From: Sedimentibacter acidaminivorans
GTDB lineage: Bacteria > Bacillota > Clostridia > Tissierellales > Sedimentibacteraceae
Direction: 5' to 3'
Assembly (NCBI RefSeq): GCF_017873955.1
Contig: NZ_JAGGKS010000003.1
Location: 124,001-188,000 of the forward strand
DNA: 64,000 nucleotides
Position numbers and translations under genes: made by a program. Of the stretch, positions 27,531-37,783 are shown in pieces. A model generated the notes under the pieces. It saw nothing but the letters and a program-made list of their open reading frames with translations, ran no database searches and was not told where the DNA came from. Numbering within the stretch: position 1 is the first letter of the stretch; every line of letters begins with the position of its first letter.

Positions 27531-28142
27531 ATGAAAAATGAATTAGTTTTAAAAGAAAGAAGCTATGTTAAAACTTTAACAAAAATTGCTGCTCTATCTG
27601 CAGTAGCTGGGGTGCTAATGCTAGTTGAAATGCCATTGTGGTTTGCACCAAATTTTTACAAACTTGATTTAAGTGAAATCCCTGTTTTAATTGGAGCGTT
27701 TGCTATGGGTCCTATTGCAGGAATAGTAATTGAATTCATTAAAATACTATTGAATTTTGTATTAAATGGTACTGTTACAGGCGGTGTAGGTGAATTGGCA
27801 AACTTTTTAATTGGTTGTTCCTTTATTATTCCAGCAGGATTGATTTACAAGCATCATAAAAGTAGTAAGACTGCTGTTATTGGAATGGCAGTTGGAACAC
27901 TTACTCTTACTGTAATTGGTGCCATATTAAACTACTATTTGCTGTTACCTGTATATGCCAAAGTATTTGGTATGCCAATTCAAGCATTTATAGATATGGG
28001 AAGTGCTTTAAATCCATTAATTATAGATTTAAAAAGTTTTATCTTATATGCTGTAGTGCCTTTTAATATTTTAAAAGGTGTTGTTGTTTCAGCAATTACA
28101 TTGTTAGTTTACAAAAGAATATCCCCTATTCTTCACAGATAA
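27531..28142 (+). CDS. ribU: Riboflavin ECF transporter substrate-binding subunit RibU
   Basis: 203 residues with about five to six membrane helices. MLVEMPLWFAPNFYKLDLSEIP (residues 30-51, in part), AGIVIEFIKILLNF and GTVTGGVGELANFLIG are diagnostic for the RibU S-component, which takes up riboflavin with the shared ECF ATPase module encoded elsewhere. AAGGAGG precedes the ATG. The FMN riboswitch confirms the substrate. Confidence 0.96.
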   Translation: MKNELVLKERSYVKTLTKIAALSAVAGVLMLVEMPLWFAPNFYKLDLSEIPVLIGAFAMGPIAGIVIEFIKILLNFVLNGTVTGGVGELANFLIGCSFIIPAGLIYKHHKSSKTAVIGMAVGTLTLTVIGAILNYYLLLPVYAKVFGMPIQAFIDMGSALNPLIIDLKSFILYAVVPFNILKGVVVSAITLLVYKRISPILHR

Positions 28143-28196
28143 ACCAAGATTTTTATTATAATGACTAAAAAATATATAATTTGGTAAATTTTTAAA

Positions 28197-28225
28197 TTGA
28201 CATTACTTAAATTTTATTGTATTAT
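28197..28225 (+). promoter_or_regulatory. Sigma-A type promoter of rnpB
   Basis: TTGACA (28197-28202), 17 bp, TATTAT (28220-28225), placing the start of RNase P RNA near 28231. Confidence 0.75.
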
Positions 28226-28230
28226 GTCTA

Positions 28231-28565
28231 AGAGTAAATTATACAATCGCATGTAGAAATACATGAGGAAAGTCCGAGCTCCATAGAGCAAAGGTGCTGG
28301 ATAACACCCAGTGAGGGCAACCTCAAGGATAGTGCAACAGAGAGATACCGCCACTTATAGTGGTAAGGATGGAAAGGTGAGGTAAGAGCTCACCAGCAAT
28401 TAGGTGACTAATTGGCTATGTAAACCCCACCTGGAGCAAGACCAAGAACGGACCTTGGAGTGGCTGCTCGTCACAGTCCAAATGGTAGGTCGCTAAAGTT
28501 TACTGGCAACAGTAAATGTAGATAGATGATTGTTTGATACAGAACTCGGCTTATATGTTTACTTA
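28231..28565 (+). ncRNA. rnpB: RNase P RNA
   Basis: The conserved 5' block GAGGAAAGTCCGAGCTCC, the segment GTGCAACAGAGAGATACCGCC, and the 3' parts AAACCCCACCTGGAGCAAGA and ACAGAACTCGGCTTAT identify the catalytic RNA of RNase P, which matures tRNA 5' ends. The ends AGTAAATTATA and TATATGTTTACTT pair as helix P1. Both ends are approximate to a few bases. Confidence 0.96.
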
Positions 28566-28575
28566 CCAAATAAAT

Positions 28576-28610
28576 ACTAAAAAAGCACTCGTCTCGAGTG
28601 CTTTTTTAGT
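28576..28610 (+). terminator. Bidirectional terminator between rnpB and nadE
   Basis: A perfect 16-bp stem with a TCT loop; the arms contain A6 and T6 runs, so it can end rnpB on the plus strand and nadE on the minus strand. Confidence 0.9.
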
Positions 28611-28627
28611 ATTATTAGTTCAATATT

Positions 28628-30559
28628 TTAAGATAAATTATCTAATTTTTCTAGCCATAAATTATACGAGGCATCGCTTGGCATTCTCCAATCCCCTCTT
28701 GGTGATAGGGATACTGAACCTACTTTTACACCATCTGGCATACAGGAACGTTTGAATTGTTGAGTGAAAAACCTTTTATAAAAATTCTTCAATGTTTTTA
28801 AAATCAACTCTTTTGCATATATATCTTTAAATGCTATTTGAGCTAGATAATATATTTTTTCAGGTTCATAACCATTTCTAAGCATATTAAATAAAAAGAA
28901 GTCATTTAAGTCATAAGAACCTACCGTTTTTTCTGTAAACTGTTGAATATTTCCGTCCTTATCTGGTGGAAGAAGTTCAGGACTAACTGGTGTATCGCAT
29001 ACATCAAGTAGTGCTTCTTTTATATTACCTGTTGTTACTTCGTCTGCATACCATTTTACTAGATATCTAACTAATGTTTTAGGTATACTTGAATTTACTC
29101 CATACATAGACATTTGATCGCCATTATATGTACACCAGCCTAGTGCTAACTCTGATAAATCACCAGTTCCAACTACTATTCCACCCTCTTTATTTGATAA
29201 ATCCATAAGAATTTGAGTTCTTTCTCTTGCTTGAACATTTTCATATGTTATATCATGGACATTTATATCGTGTCCTATATCTTTGTAGTGTAAAATGCAT
29301 GCTTCTTTAATTGATATTTCCTTTGTAGTAACACCTAACTCCTTCATTAGTGTTTGAGCATTATTATATGTTCTATCTGTTGTTCCAAAACCAGGCATAG
29401 TTACAGCAACTATGTTGCTGAGAGGTTGTTTGAGTTTTTTAAATGCTTCAACAGTTACAATAAGTGCTAATGTGCTGTCTAGCCCTCCTGAAATACCGAT
29501 TACAGCTTTTTTTGCTCCTATTTTTGATAACCTTTGATATAGCCCAGTTGCTTGTATATTAATAATTTCCTTGCATCTTTTGAATCTTTCTTCTTTATCA
29601 GATGGAACAAAAGGTTTTGCATCTATATATCTTTTAAGTTCTATATTTTCATTATATCCTAAATTAATCTCTACATATTGATAATCTCTTTCTTCATTTC
29701 TACTCATAAATGAATTGAATTTTATTCTTTCATTTGTAAGCTTTGCTATATCTATATCTGCATATACCATTTCATTTTCTTCAGGAGATCTTTCTTCTTT
29801 TAAAATTGATCCATTTTCAGTTATTAATGCATGACCTGAAAAAACAACATCTGTAGTACTTTCTGTTTCCCCTGCTGAAGTATATGCATATGATGTAATA
29901 CATTTTGCAGATTGTATTCTAACAATATCTCTTCTATAATCAGGCTTACCAATTGTTTCATTACTAGCTGATGGGTTTAGGATTAAATTAGCTCCATATA
30001 ATGTATGATATGAACTTGGTGGAATGTTTACCCACAAGTCCTCGCACACATCTACTCCAATACATAATTCTGAACGTGTATCTTTAAATAGTAAATTTTC
30101 ACTAAAAGGGATTTCTTGACCGCATAGATTTATTTTGACACTAACTCTTGAAGTTGATGAAGCAAACCATCTCTTCTCATAAAATTCATTATAGTTTGGA
30201 ACATATGTCTTTGGAACAATCCCTAAAATATCTCCATTTTGAATTAATACCGCACAATTAAATAATTGATTATCTGCTTTTACAGGCATACCAACTGCAA
30301 TCAATATATTTAATTCTTTAGTTTCATTTAATAAATAATTCAATGCATCTTCTGAACTTTCTATTAAGGTTTTTTGATTAAATAAGTCTGCACATGTATA
30401 GCCTGTAATACATAGTTCTGGAAAAACAATAACTTTAACGTTTTCTAAATAAGCATTTTTTACAATTGATAAGATTTCTTTTACATTATTATTTGTATCG
30501 GCAATTTTTATTTTTGGTACAGCAACTGCAACCCTTACATATTCATAAGATTTTTTCAT
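28628..30559 (-). CDS. nadE: Glutamine-dependent NAD+ synthetase
   Basis: 643 residues in two domains. Residues 1-290 are a nitrilase-type glutaminase (VIVFPELCITGYT with Glu, GVDVCEDLW with the catalytic Cys), and 330-640 are the ATP-dependent synthetase (GISGGLDSTLALIV P-loop, GTGDLSELALGWCTYNGD). It amidates deamido-NAD using glutamine. The plus-strand rnpB is convergent and shares its terminator. AGGAG precedes the ATG. Confidence 0.97.
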   Translation of the reverse strand: MKKSYEYVRVAVAVPKIKIADTNNNVKEILSIVKNAYLENVKVIVFPELCITGYTCADLFNQKTLIESSEDALNYLLNETKELNILIAVGMPVKADNQLFNCAVLIQNGDILGIVPKTYVPNYNEFYEKRWFASSTSRVSVKINLCGQEIPFSENLLFKDTRSELCIGVDVCEDLWVNIPPSSYHTLYGANLILNPSASNETIGKPDYRRDIVRIQSAKCITSYAYTSAGETESTTDVVFSGHALITENGSILKEERSPEENEMVYADIDIAKLTNERIKFNSFMSRNEERDYQYVEINLGYNENIELKRYIDAKPFVPSDKEERFKRCKEIINIQATGLYQRLSKIGAKKAVIGISGGLDSTLALIVTVEAFKKLKQPLSNIVAVTMPGFGTTDRTYNNAQTLMKELGVTTKEISIKEACILHYKDIGHDINVHDITYENVQARERTQILMDLSNKEGGIVVGTGDLSELALGWCTYNGDQMSMYGVNSSIPKTLVRYLVKWYADEVTTGNIKEALLDVCDTPVSPELLPPDKDGNIQQFTEKTVGSYDLNDFFLFNMLRNGYEPEKIYYLAQIAFKDIYAKELILKTLKNFYKRFFTQQFKRSCMPDGVKVGSVSLSPRGDWRMPSDASYNLWLEKLDNLS

Positions 30560-30599
30560 ATTGTACTCCTGTTATTTAAGCTTTGACTATATTTTATAC

Positions 30600-31382
30600 T
30601 TATATTACAATTTCGTCTACAGTATTTTTATTTAATGTAATAATTTTTAAATCAGCTACATTCACTAACGCTTTTTCTATACTATATATAATGTGATATT
30701 CAGTATAGTAGTGCCCTGCGTCTATTATGGATAAACCGTATTTCATTGCCTCTTGTGCTTGATGATATTTGATATCACCTGTTATGTATATATCTGCTTT
30801 ATTATTAATAGCATCTTCAATAAACTCACTACCGCTTCCACCACAAAATGCTACTCTAGATATTTTTTTACTCGTATCTGTACAAAATAATTTAACACTA
30901 TTACACCCAAGGGCAAACTTTACTGAATTTGTATATTCTAGTATATTTATTTCATTAATATCAGCTATTCCACCGTAGCCATACTCTTTATCGTCATTAA
31001 TATTATGAAGTATGTCATAGCTTTTTATACTAAGTTTTTCTGCCAAAGCATAGTTTACTCCATATTCTGCCATATCTAGACTAGTATGCATACTGTACAA
31101 ATTAATATTATTCTCAATTAAATATTTTATAACTTCTCCATCATAAGTACCAAAATCAATTGATTTTATTTCGTTGAAAAAAAATGGATGGTGTGTAATT
31201 ATTAAGTCAATTTTATTCTTAATTGCTGTATCTATTATCTCTTTGTCTAAATCTAACAAAATCATAACATTTTTTATGTCAGCATTTAAATTTCCAATTT
31301 GCAAACCACTGTTATCCCAATTTTCTTGTTGCTTTAACTTAAGTTCGCTATTTAACAAATTAATTATTTTATTAAATTTCAT
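30600..31382 (-). CDS. Nif3-like dinuclear metal centre protein
   Basis: 260 residues, the short (single-domain) Nif3/YqfO family: NWDNSGLQIGN near residue 20, ITHHPFFF near 63, SMHTSLDMAEYGVNYALA and a C-terminal TGDIKYHQAQEAMKYG with DAGHYYTE. The histidines and acidic residues bind two metals. Sometimes named GTP cyclohydrolase I type 2, but the function is uncertain. The trmK-nif3 order is conserved in Firmicutes; it overlaps trmK by 11 bp. Confidence 0.9.
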   Translation of the reverse strand: MKFNKIINLLNSELKLKQQENWDNSGLQIGNLNADIKNVMILLDLDKEIIDTAIKNKIDLIITHHPFFFNEIKSIDFGTYDGEVIKYLIENNINLYSMHTSLDMAEYGVNYALAEKLSIKSYDILHNINDDKEYGYGGIADINEINILEYTNSVKFALGCNSVKLFCTDTSKKISRVAFCGGSGSEFIEDAINNKADIYITGDIKYHQAQEAMKYGLSIIDAGHYYTEYHIIYSIEKALVNVADLKIITLNKNTVDEIVI

Positions 31383-32082
31383 AATATTTTTTCAACTCCA
31401 TAATTTTATTGTTTTTATTTTTTAAATTTTCTATTTTTTCTTTATACATATTATTATTTTGTTTTTCTAGATTATGTATTATCAAATTATTAGTAGATAT
31501 TATTTTATTTATATACTCCCCCATGATGATATCTTTTTTTTCTAGAAGTGGTTTACTAATTTCATAAAATATTTCATCTTTTTCACTAGTTTCTGATTTA
31601 TTATTAATATCACTGCTAATTGGATTAGCTTTTATTATAAAATAAAAATGATGTAATTCTTTTACAATTATTTCATCACTTATGATATAATTGTTTTCAA
31701 TTAAATATTTTCTAAGCTTATCTATAGCTGTCATAGGTTGTAATACAAGTTGTTTGGCTTCTAAAGAAACTTTTTTTGATGTTTTTAAAATATCTCTTAT
31801 TAACTCCCCGCCCATCCCAGCAATAATAATGCAATCTGCTTCTTTTTCATTTAAGATTTCTAATCCACTTCCAAGTCTAAAATCACATTTCTCATCTAAA
31901 TTCTTAGTTGTCAAATACTCTATTGCTCTATTCAATGGTCCCTTATTTAAATCTGTTGCTATTACCTTTTTCACTGTATTATCTTTTAACAACATTTCAG
32001 CTACATATCCATGGTCTGTCCCAATGTCTGCAACAACATTACATTTTGAAACCATTGATTTAATTGCTTCTAATCTATTCAT
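31372..32082 (-). CDS. trmK: tRNA (adenine-22-N1)-methyltransferase TrmK
   Basis: 236 residues. MNRLEAIKSMV then VVADIGTDHGYVAEMLL is the SAM-binding motif of TrmK; IIIAGMGGELIRDIL near 90 and LVLQPMTAIDKLRKYL near 117 follow, with a C-terminal coiled coil. The start is placed at 32082, where AAAGGAT lies 6 bases upstream. A longer frame to 32205 only translates a terminator and CAATTG repeats and contains a misleading CKFCG. The gene starts right behind the rpoD terminator. Confidence 0.93.
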   Translation of the reverse strand: MNRLEAIKSMVSKCNVVADIGTDHGYVAEMLLKDNTVKKVIATDLNKGPLNRAIEYLTTKNLDEKCDFRLGSGLEILNEKEADCIIIAGMGGELIRDILKTSKKVSLEAKQLVLQPMTAIDKLRKYLIENNYIISDEIIVKELHHFYFIIKANPISSDINNKSETSEKDEIFYEISKPLLEKKDIIMGEYINKIISTNNLIIHNLEKQNNNMYKEKIENLKNKNNKIMELKKYYEI

Positions 32083-32098
32083 ATTATTATCCTTTTCT

Positions 32099-32127
32099 AA
32101 AAAAAAGGGACGGTTATGAACCGTCCC
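32099..32127 (-). terminator. Terminator between rpoD and trmK
   Basis: On the minus strand a perfect 9-bp stem GGGACGGTT/AACCGTCCC with a CAT loop is followed by eight T. The trmK ribosome site begins right after the T-run, so trmK depends on readthrough. Confidence 0.9.
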
Positions 32128-32134
32128 ACAAAAT

Positions 32135-32195
32135 TTACAATTGTTCTTTCCAGTTGTACAATTGTCAACTAACAGTTCTCCAATTGTTGTACTAT
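32135..32195. repeat. CAATTG-rich intergenic repeat
   Basis: Three ACAATTG/CAATTGT palindromes with related flanks (AACTG, GTTG) lie between the rpoD stop and the terminator. The arrangement looks like a small dispersed repeat that carries the GGGACGGTT hairpin. Whether it recurs elsewhere cannot be seen here. Confidence 0.4.
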
Positions 32196-32213
32196 TTTTC
32201 ACCATAGCTATTT

Positions 32214-33383
32214 TTATTCTAAATAATCTTTCAATTTTTTACTTCTGCTAGGATGTCTTAACTTTCTTAGAGCTTTAGCTTCTATTTGTCTAATTCTTTC
32301 TCTTGTTACTTCGAATTCCTTGCCAACTTCTTCTAATGTTCTGGCTCTGCCATCATCTAAGCCAAATCTTAATCTTAATACTTTTTGCTCTCTATCTGTC
32401 AATGTATGTAAAACAACTGAAAGTTGCTCTCTAAGAAGAGTAAATGTCGCAACATCTGATGGTGCTTGAACCTCATCATCTGGAATAAAATCACCTAAGT
32501 GACTATCTTCTTCTTCTCCTATTGGTGTTTCCAAAGAAACTGGCTCTTGAGCAATTTTAAGTATTTCTCTAACTTTTTCAGGTTCCATTTCCATTTCAAG
32601 AGCTATTTCTTCCGGTGTAGCATCTCGTCCTAATTCTTGTAAAAGCTGTCTTTTAATTCTAATTAATTTATTTATCGTTTCAACCATATGAACAGGAATT
32701 CTAATTGTTCTCGCTTGATCAGCAATGGCTCTTGTTATTGCCTGCCTAATCCACCAAGTAGCATAGGTACTAAATTTAAATCCCTTTGTATAATCAAACT
32801 TCTCAACTGCCTTAATCAATCCAAGGTTACCTTCTTGTATTAAATCCAAAAACAACATACCTCGACCAACGTATCTCTTTGCAATACTTACAACAAGTCT
32901 AAGATTTGCTTCTGCAAGCTTCTTCCTAGCATCTATGTCGCCTTCCTGCATTAACTTTGCAAGTTCTATTTCCTCAGCTGCAGAAAGCAATGGTACTTTT
33001 CCAATTTCTTTTAGGTACATTCTAACCGGGTCATCTATATTAATGCCTTTTAATATATCATCATCGCTTTGAGTAACTATAAAGTCGGGATCATCTTTTA
33101 CATCGACTTCTACATCATCTTCAACTTTTTCTAATATCATATCATCTTGAAATCCAAGGATTTCAAGGTCATTATCTTCTATAGTTTTATAAAAATCATC
33201 TATAAATTCAGGATTTATATCTAATTTTTCAAAGGACCTTATTACTTCTTTATAAGTTATAAATCCATTTTTCTTGCCTTTTTCTATTAGTTTATTCTTT
33301 ATTGATTCAATTTTTTGTAATACTTCAGCATTTTTATCAGAATCATTTTCTGGGCCTATAGAAACATTTTTAGTTTCGTTCAT
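32214..33383 (-). CDS. rpoD: Primary RNA polymerase sigma factor SigA
   Basis: 389 residues. Region 1.1 (about 20-100), region 1.2 [19 protein letters not shown], region 2 [20 protein letters not shown] and [20 protein letters not shown], region 3, and region 4 LREQ...[20 protein letters not shown] are all present. It recognises TTGACA/TATAAT promoters like those seen in this window. It follows dnaG by 3 bp, the classic dnaG-rpoD operon. Confidence 0.98.
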   Translation of the reverse strand: MNETKNVSIGPENDSDKNAEVLQKIESIKNKLIEKGKKNGFITYKEVIRSFEKLDINPEFIDDFYKTIEDNDLEILGFQDDMILEKVEDDVEVDVKDDPDFIVTQSDDDILKGINIDDPVRMYLKEIGKVPLLSAAEEIELAKLMQEGDIDARKKLAEANLRLVVSIAKRYVGRGMLFLDLIQEGNLGLIKAVEKFDYTKGFKFSTYATWWIRQAITRAIADQARTIRIPVHMVETINKLIRIKRQLLQELGRDATPEEIALEMEMEPEKVREILKIAQEPVSLETPIGEEEDSHLGDFIPDDEVQAPSDVATFTLLREQLSVVLHTLTDREQKVLRLRFGLDDGRARTLEEVGKEFEVTRERIRQIEAKALRKLRHPSRSKKLKDYLE

Positions 33384-33386
33384 GGG

Positions 33387-35153
33387 TTAGCAAACCTCCT
33401 CTTTAGTTGACTTAATTTTTTTAGCAAGGCTATATATTTCATTCATAATTTTATTATTTTCATTAACATTATCAGATTGCTTAATGCTTTTACTTAAAAA
33501 TAATTTTTTCTTTTCATAATATTTAATTTTAAGCCTTTTAAAACAATCTTTAAATAAAGCCTCTAAATTATTATAATCAACTTCATCATCTAGCACAAAA
33601 ACACTTACATCCATTTTATCATCTAAAATATCTATTAAATTGTCTTTGTTTATAATTCGACTTTCACATTTATATTCATATATTTTTTTAAAAACAATAT
33701 AGTAATCTAAGTCCTTAAAGGTATCTTCATTAACTATCTCTCTTAAATATAAAGCAAAATCGTTATTATAAATTATTAATTTAATTAGTTCTAATTCATG
33801 CGATGTAGTAATTTTTTCAACCTGAAATCCGTATTCAGGTAACTGCGCACTTTTAACAAAAGTTTTTTGTTTGAAATTTTTCTTAGTATACTCTTTTATT
33901 ATAGATTCTTTTGATACCCCCATTTTTTTAGATAACTTTTCCAAAATAAGTTCTTTTTCAATTTCACTATTTACGTTTACTATGTTATCAAAAAATTTAT
34001 TTATATATTCAACTTTACTAGAATTTTCAAAAAAACTTTTATAATAAAATTCTAAAAAGCTATAATAATCCAAGGAATTTTGTACTAATTTGTCAAATTT
34101 TGTTTTTCCGTATTTGTTTAAAAACTCATCTGGGTCTTTTGCATCTGGTATTATTACAACTTTCGCATCAAGGTTGTGTTTCTTAAACATATTCATGGAT
34201 TTAAGTGCTGCCTTTTGACCTGCTTCGTCAGAATCAAAAGCAATATAAAATTCCTTAGAATATCTTTTCATTAACTTGATTTGATTTTCAGTCAATGAAG
34301 TTCCCAATGATGCTACAGCAGTATCATATCCATATATATGCATTTTTATAACGTCCATATAACCTTCAACTAAAAAGAACCTTTTATCTTTTACAGTTTC
34401 TTTAGCTATATTAATTCCATATAGATTATATCCCTTATTAAAAATGATACTTTCAGGAGAATTAAGATATTTAGGTAATGAATTATCGAGAACTCTTCCA
34501 CCAAATCCTATAATTCTTTTTTTAATATCAAATATTGGAAAAATAACCCTGTTTCTAAACCTATCATAATATTTATTTTTATCTTTCACTTTAATAATAA
34601 GACCTGTTTTTTGGATTTCTTCTTCTTTATAACCTTTTTCCAATAGATATTTTAACAAATTATCCCATTCAGCGTTAGCATATCCAATACCAAACATTTT
34701 TATTACATTAAAGTCTATTTTTCTTGAATACAAATACTTTAACACATGTTGTTGTTTTTTTAAATTTTTATAAAAATAAGCTGCTGCTTCTCGATTTATT
34801 ATATAGAGCTTATCTGATAAGAATTTATTTTCATTTTGAGTATTTGTTCCTTTTATCTCTTCTAAAATAATACCAGCTCTTTTCGCAAGATATTCTGCCG
34901 CCTCAACAAAGGTATAATTTTTATATTTCATAAGAAAGCTTATACTATCCCCAGTTTCACCACAACCAAAGCAGTGATAAATTTGCTTTTCCTGAGACAC
35001 AACAAAGGAAGGGGTCTTTTCCTTGTGAAAAGGACAATTGGTGTTGTAGTTAGCCCCTGCCTTCTTTAACGGTAAAAATTCTTCAATTAAGTTAACAATA
35101 TCATTTGCATTTGTAATTCTTTGAATTACATCGGAATCCAACCTATAGTGCAT
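33387..35153 (-). CDS. dnaG: DNA primase
   Basis: 588 residues: CHC2 zinc finger (CPFHKEKTPSFVVSQ and YHCFGCGETGD, residues 40-66), RNA-polymerase core with TOPRIM (FFLVEGYMDVIKMH near 260; IAFDSDEAGQKAALKS near 308) and a C-terminal helicase-interaction region (about 440-588). It makes RNA primers for replication. The start lies beyond a GGTGA site. Confidence 0.98.
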   Translation of the reverse strand: MHYRLDSDVIQRITNANDIVNLIEEFLPLKKAGANYNTNCPFHKEKTPSFVVSQEKQIYHCFGCGETGDSISFLMKYKNYTFVEAAEYLAKRAGIILEEIKGTNTQNENKFLSDKLYIINREAAAYFYKNLKKQQHVLKYLYSRKIDFNVIKMFGIGYANAEWDNLLKYLLEKGYKEEEIQKTGLIIKVKDKNKYYDRFRNRVIFPIFDIKKRIIGFGGRVLDNSLPKYLNSPESIIFNKGYNLYGINIAKETVKDKRFFLVEGYMDVIKMHIYGYDTAVASLGTSLTENQIKLMKRYSKEFYIAFDSDEAGQKAALKSMNMFKKHNLDAKVVIIPDAKDPDEFLNKYGKTKFDKLVQNSLDYYSFLEFYYKSFFENSSKVEYINKFFDNIVNVNSEIEKELILEKLSKKMGVSKESIIKEYTKKNFKQKTFVKSAQLPEYGFQVEKITTSHELELIKLIIYNNDFALYLREIVNEDTFKDLDYYIVFKKIYEYKCESRIINKDNLIDILDDKMDVSVFVLDDEVDYNNLEALFKDCFKRLKIKYYEKKKLFLSKSIKQSDNVNENNKIMNEIYSLAKKIKSTKEEVC

Positions 35154-35248
35154 AACTTCACCATTATCCTAACATTGAAAATGTATTGTATCATTTTTGT
35201 ATATGATTGTCAATAATTTTTTTCTATAAATAGTTTATTAAAAATAGT

Positions 35249-36262
35249 TTATCTTTTCCAAGGTTTTGGCATATATAAATCTTCAAAAATTTTCATAGCA
35301 TATCTATCTGTCATACCTGCAATATAATCTTTAATTATTTCATTCCTAGAATAGTTATTCTCTTCATAAATTTTTAAATAAAACTCTGGTAATAAATCAA
35401 AATGTTTTATATAGTAATCAAAGATCCTTTCAATTATAAAGGTAGTCTTTTCGTCTTCGCTTTTTGCTATTTTATCAAAATATACATTCTCAAATAAAAA
35501 GTCCCTAAGTTCTGCAGTACACTCAGATATTTCTTTACTCATTTTTATTTTATCTAAATTTTTGCTATTTTCTATAACATCGACAATCATTGTATTAATT
35601 CTATTACCGTGAGTATACCCTATTAGTTTTAGATACTTATCTGGTATCTGACTCTTCTTAATAATATTAGCTCTTTCTGCATCATCTATGTCATGATTTA
35701 TATAAGCTATCCTATCTGAAATGCTTACTATCTGACCTTCCAGTGTTGCGGGACTATATTTTAGCGGATGGTTTAATATACCATCTCTTACTTCAAATGT
35801 AAGATTCAACCCTTGTTTGCCATTTCTAATTTCTAAAAAATCTACTACTCTCAAACTTTGTTCATTATGCTTAAAACCTGACTCAACTAGTTGATTTAAA
35901 ATTCTTTCCCCAGTATGCCCAAAAGGGGTATGACCTAAATCATGTCCAAGTGCAATAGCTTCTGTTAAATCTTCATTTAGCATTAAACTTCTAGCTATTG
36001 TTCGTGAAATTTGAGAAACTTCTAATGTATGTGTTAATCGTGTTCTGTAATGATCTCCTTCAGGAGATAAAAATACTTGAGTTTTATGTTTAAGTCTTCT
36101 AAATGCCTTTGAATGAATTATTCTATCTCTATCACGTTGATAGTCAGTCCTTATTTCACACTGATTTTCTTCATATCTTCTACCTTTTGAATATTTGCTT
36201 TTTGCCGCATATGGAGACAAATAATCTAGTTCAAACAATTCATAATTTTCTCTTATATTCAT
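35249..36262 (-). CDS. dgt: Deoxyguanosinetriphosphate triphosphohydrolase-like HD protein
   Basis: 337 residues. [15 protein letters not shown] near residue 50, [17 protein letters not shown] near 75, and the HD motif [16 protein letters not shown] near 105 identify the Dgt family, which removes triphosphate from dNTPs. The length is that of the shorter Firmicute/type 2 proteins. In Clostridia it is a regular neighbour upstream of dnaG. GGGTGATG precedes the ATG. Confidence 0.94.
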   Translation of the reverse strand: MNIRENYELFELDYLSPYAAKSKYSKGRRYEENQCEIRTDYQRDRDRIIHSKAFRRLKHKTQVFLSPEGDHYRTRLTHTLEVSQISRTIARSLMLNEDLTEAIALGHDLGHTPFGHTGERILNQLVESGFKHNEQSLRVVDFLEIRNGKQGLNLTFEVRDGILNHPLKYSPATLEGQIVSISDRIAYINHDIDDAERANIIKKSQIPDKYLKLIGYTHGNRINTMIVDVIENSKNLDKIKMSKEISECTAELRDFLFENVYFDKIAKSEDEKTTFIIERIFDYYIKHFDLLPEFYLKIYEENNYSRNEIIKDYIAGMTDRYAMKIFEDLYMPKPWKR

Positions 36263-36307
36263 TACATCACCCTTCTCTTTTAAAATTGTAACTATTGATT
36301 TTAATAT

Positions 36308-37135
36308 CTATTTATTATAGTCATCAATATAATCTAATATTATATTAGCTGTTTCTTCAACAGCTTTATTTGTGGTATCTATAATTTTACAATTTAATTT
36401 TTTCATAACTTTTTGTGAGTACTCTAATTCAGAAAAAATTCTTTCCATGTTAGCATAACTTGCAGTATCTTTAAGTCCCATTGTTTTTAATCTTTCTTTT
36501 CTAATTTTATTTAAATGTTCATTATCTATTATAAGTCCTATAATTTTTTTAGAAGATATAAGATTTAATTCTTCAGGTGGACTCACTTCTGGTACCAATG
36601 GTATATTAGCAACTTTTAAATTTTTATGTGCTAAATACATTGATAAAGGTGTTTTTGATGTTCTCGAAACTCCTATTAGTACTATATCTGCTAACAGTAT
36701 ACCCCTTGTGTCTTTACCGTCATCATATTTTACAGCAAATTCTATTGCTTCAACTTTTTTAAAATATTTTTCATCTAATTTTCTAAGAAGCCCTGGTTCT
36801 CTCTTTGGGGCAAGTCCAAGTTGTTTAATCAACGGAACTAGTACTGGAGTCATTACATCTACCGCACTTACATTATTTTCATATGCTTTTTCTACAATAT
36901 AATTTCTAAGTTCTTCTACAACCATTGTAAATACAATGAAAGAATTTTCTATAGATGCTTTCTTTATTAGTTTATCTATTGTTTCCGTATCATTTACATA
37001 TGGAATTCTTTTAATTTCAAAGTTGGCAATATCAAATTGCCTTATAACTGCTTTAGCTACTTGCTCTGAAGTTTCACCCATAGAATCTGATACAGCATAT
37101 ATATTTATCTTTTCTAGTTTATCAAATTTATCCAT
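36308..37135 (-). CDS. ppsR: Pyruvate, phosphate dikinase regulatory protein (kinase/phosphorylase)
   Basis: 275 residues of the DUF299 family: YAVSDSMGETSEQVAKA at the N-terminus and the P-loop-like GVSRTSKTPLSMYLAHK near residue 155. It both phosphorylates (ADP-dependent) and dephosphorylates a threonine of pyruvate, phosphate dikinase, the glycolysis/gluconeogenesis switch. It follows the CcpN-like gene by 12 bp, as yqfL follows ccpN in Bacillus. Confidence 0.94.
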   Translation of the reverse strand: MDKFDKLEKINIYAVSDSMGETSEQVAKAVIRQFDIANFEIKRIPYVNDTETIDKLIKKASIENSFIVFTMVVEELRNYIVEKAYENNVSAVDVMTPVLVPLIKQLGLAPKREPGLLRKLDEKYFKKVEAIEFAVKYDDGKDTRGILLADIVLIGVSRTSKTPLSMYLAHKNLKVANIPLVPEVSPPEELNLISSKKIIGLIIDNEHLNKIRKERLKTMGLKDTASYANMERIFSELEYSQKVMKKLNCKIIDTTNKAVEETANIILDYIDDYNK

Positions 37136-37147
37136 GATGATACTCCT

Positions 37148-37783
37148 CTATCTTGATATATCTAATATAACTTTTGTTATATTAGTTTTAGATACTCTTC
37201 CTATAGCTTTCATTTTACCATTAGATAAAATTTCTACTATTGGAAGGCAATCTACTTCGTTTTCTATGATTTTTTCTGCAGCATTTATTACAGTTTCATC
37301 TTCTGTACAGCACACTATTTTAGGAAACCTTGTCATTATAACTCCAATTGGTATTGTACTTAAATCTCCACCGCTCATTGTAGCTTTTAATAAATCTTTT
37401 CTAGATACAACACCTTTTAAAGTATCATTTTCTACAACAAATAAGGTTCCAACGTTTTCAAGAAAAATGGTTACAATTGAATCATAAACAGAAGTAGATT
37501 CAGTGACCGCTACTGGTAATGATTTTATATCAGAAAGCTTAATCGAAGATAATTTTTCTAAAATATCTTTGTTTCCCTTTTTATTTGATAGAAAATAGCC
37601 TACTTTTGGTTTTGCATCAATCATACCACACATTGATAAAACAGCTAAATCAGGTCTTAAAGTAGCTCTCGTAAGACCAATTTTATCGGCAATTGATTCA
37701 CCTGTGATTGGTTGTTCTTTTTCTATTATTTGAATAATTTTATTTTGTCTATCCGAAAGTTTTATATTAATCCCCTCTTTCAT
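37148..37783 (-). CDS. ccpN: CcpN-like CBS-domain transcriptional repressor
   Basis: 211 residues: an N-terminal helix-turn-helix (8-65, GESIADKIGLTRATLRPDL) and two CBS domains (80-140 and 145-210) expected to bind adenine nucleotides. Bacillus CcpN represses gluconeogenic genes. The start is unclear: a stop codon directly precedes the ATG and no ribosome site lies upstream of it, while GAGGGG lies inside the frame 6 bases before an ATA codon. A leaderless start or a rare start codon is possible. Confidence 0.88.
   Translation of the reverse strand: MKEGINIKLSDRQNKIIQIIEKEQPITGESIADKIGLTRATLRPDLAVLSMCGMIDAKPKVGYFLSNKKGNKDILEKLSSIKLSDIKSLPVAVTESTSVYDSIVTIFLENVGTLFVVENDTLKGVVSRKDLLKATMSGGDLSTIPIGVIMTRFPKIVCCTEDETVINAAEKIIENEVDCLPIVEILSNGKMKAIGRVSKTNITKVILDISR

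Noticed and set aside
32083-32205. N-terminal extension of TrmK with a CxFCG zinc-like motif
   Set aside because: The segment is the translation of CAATTG repeats and a terminator; a proper ribosome site stands before the ATG at 32082.
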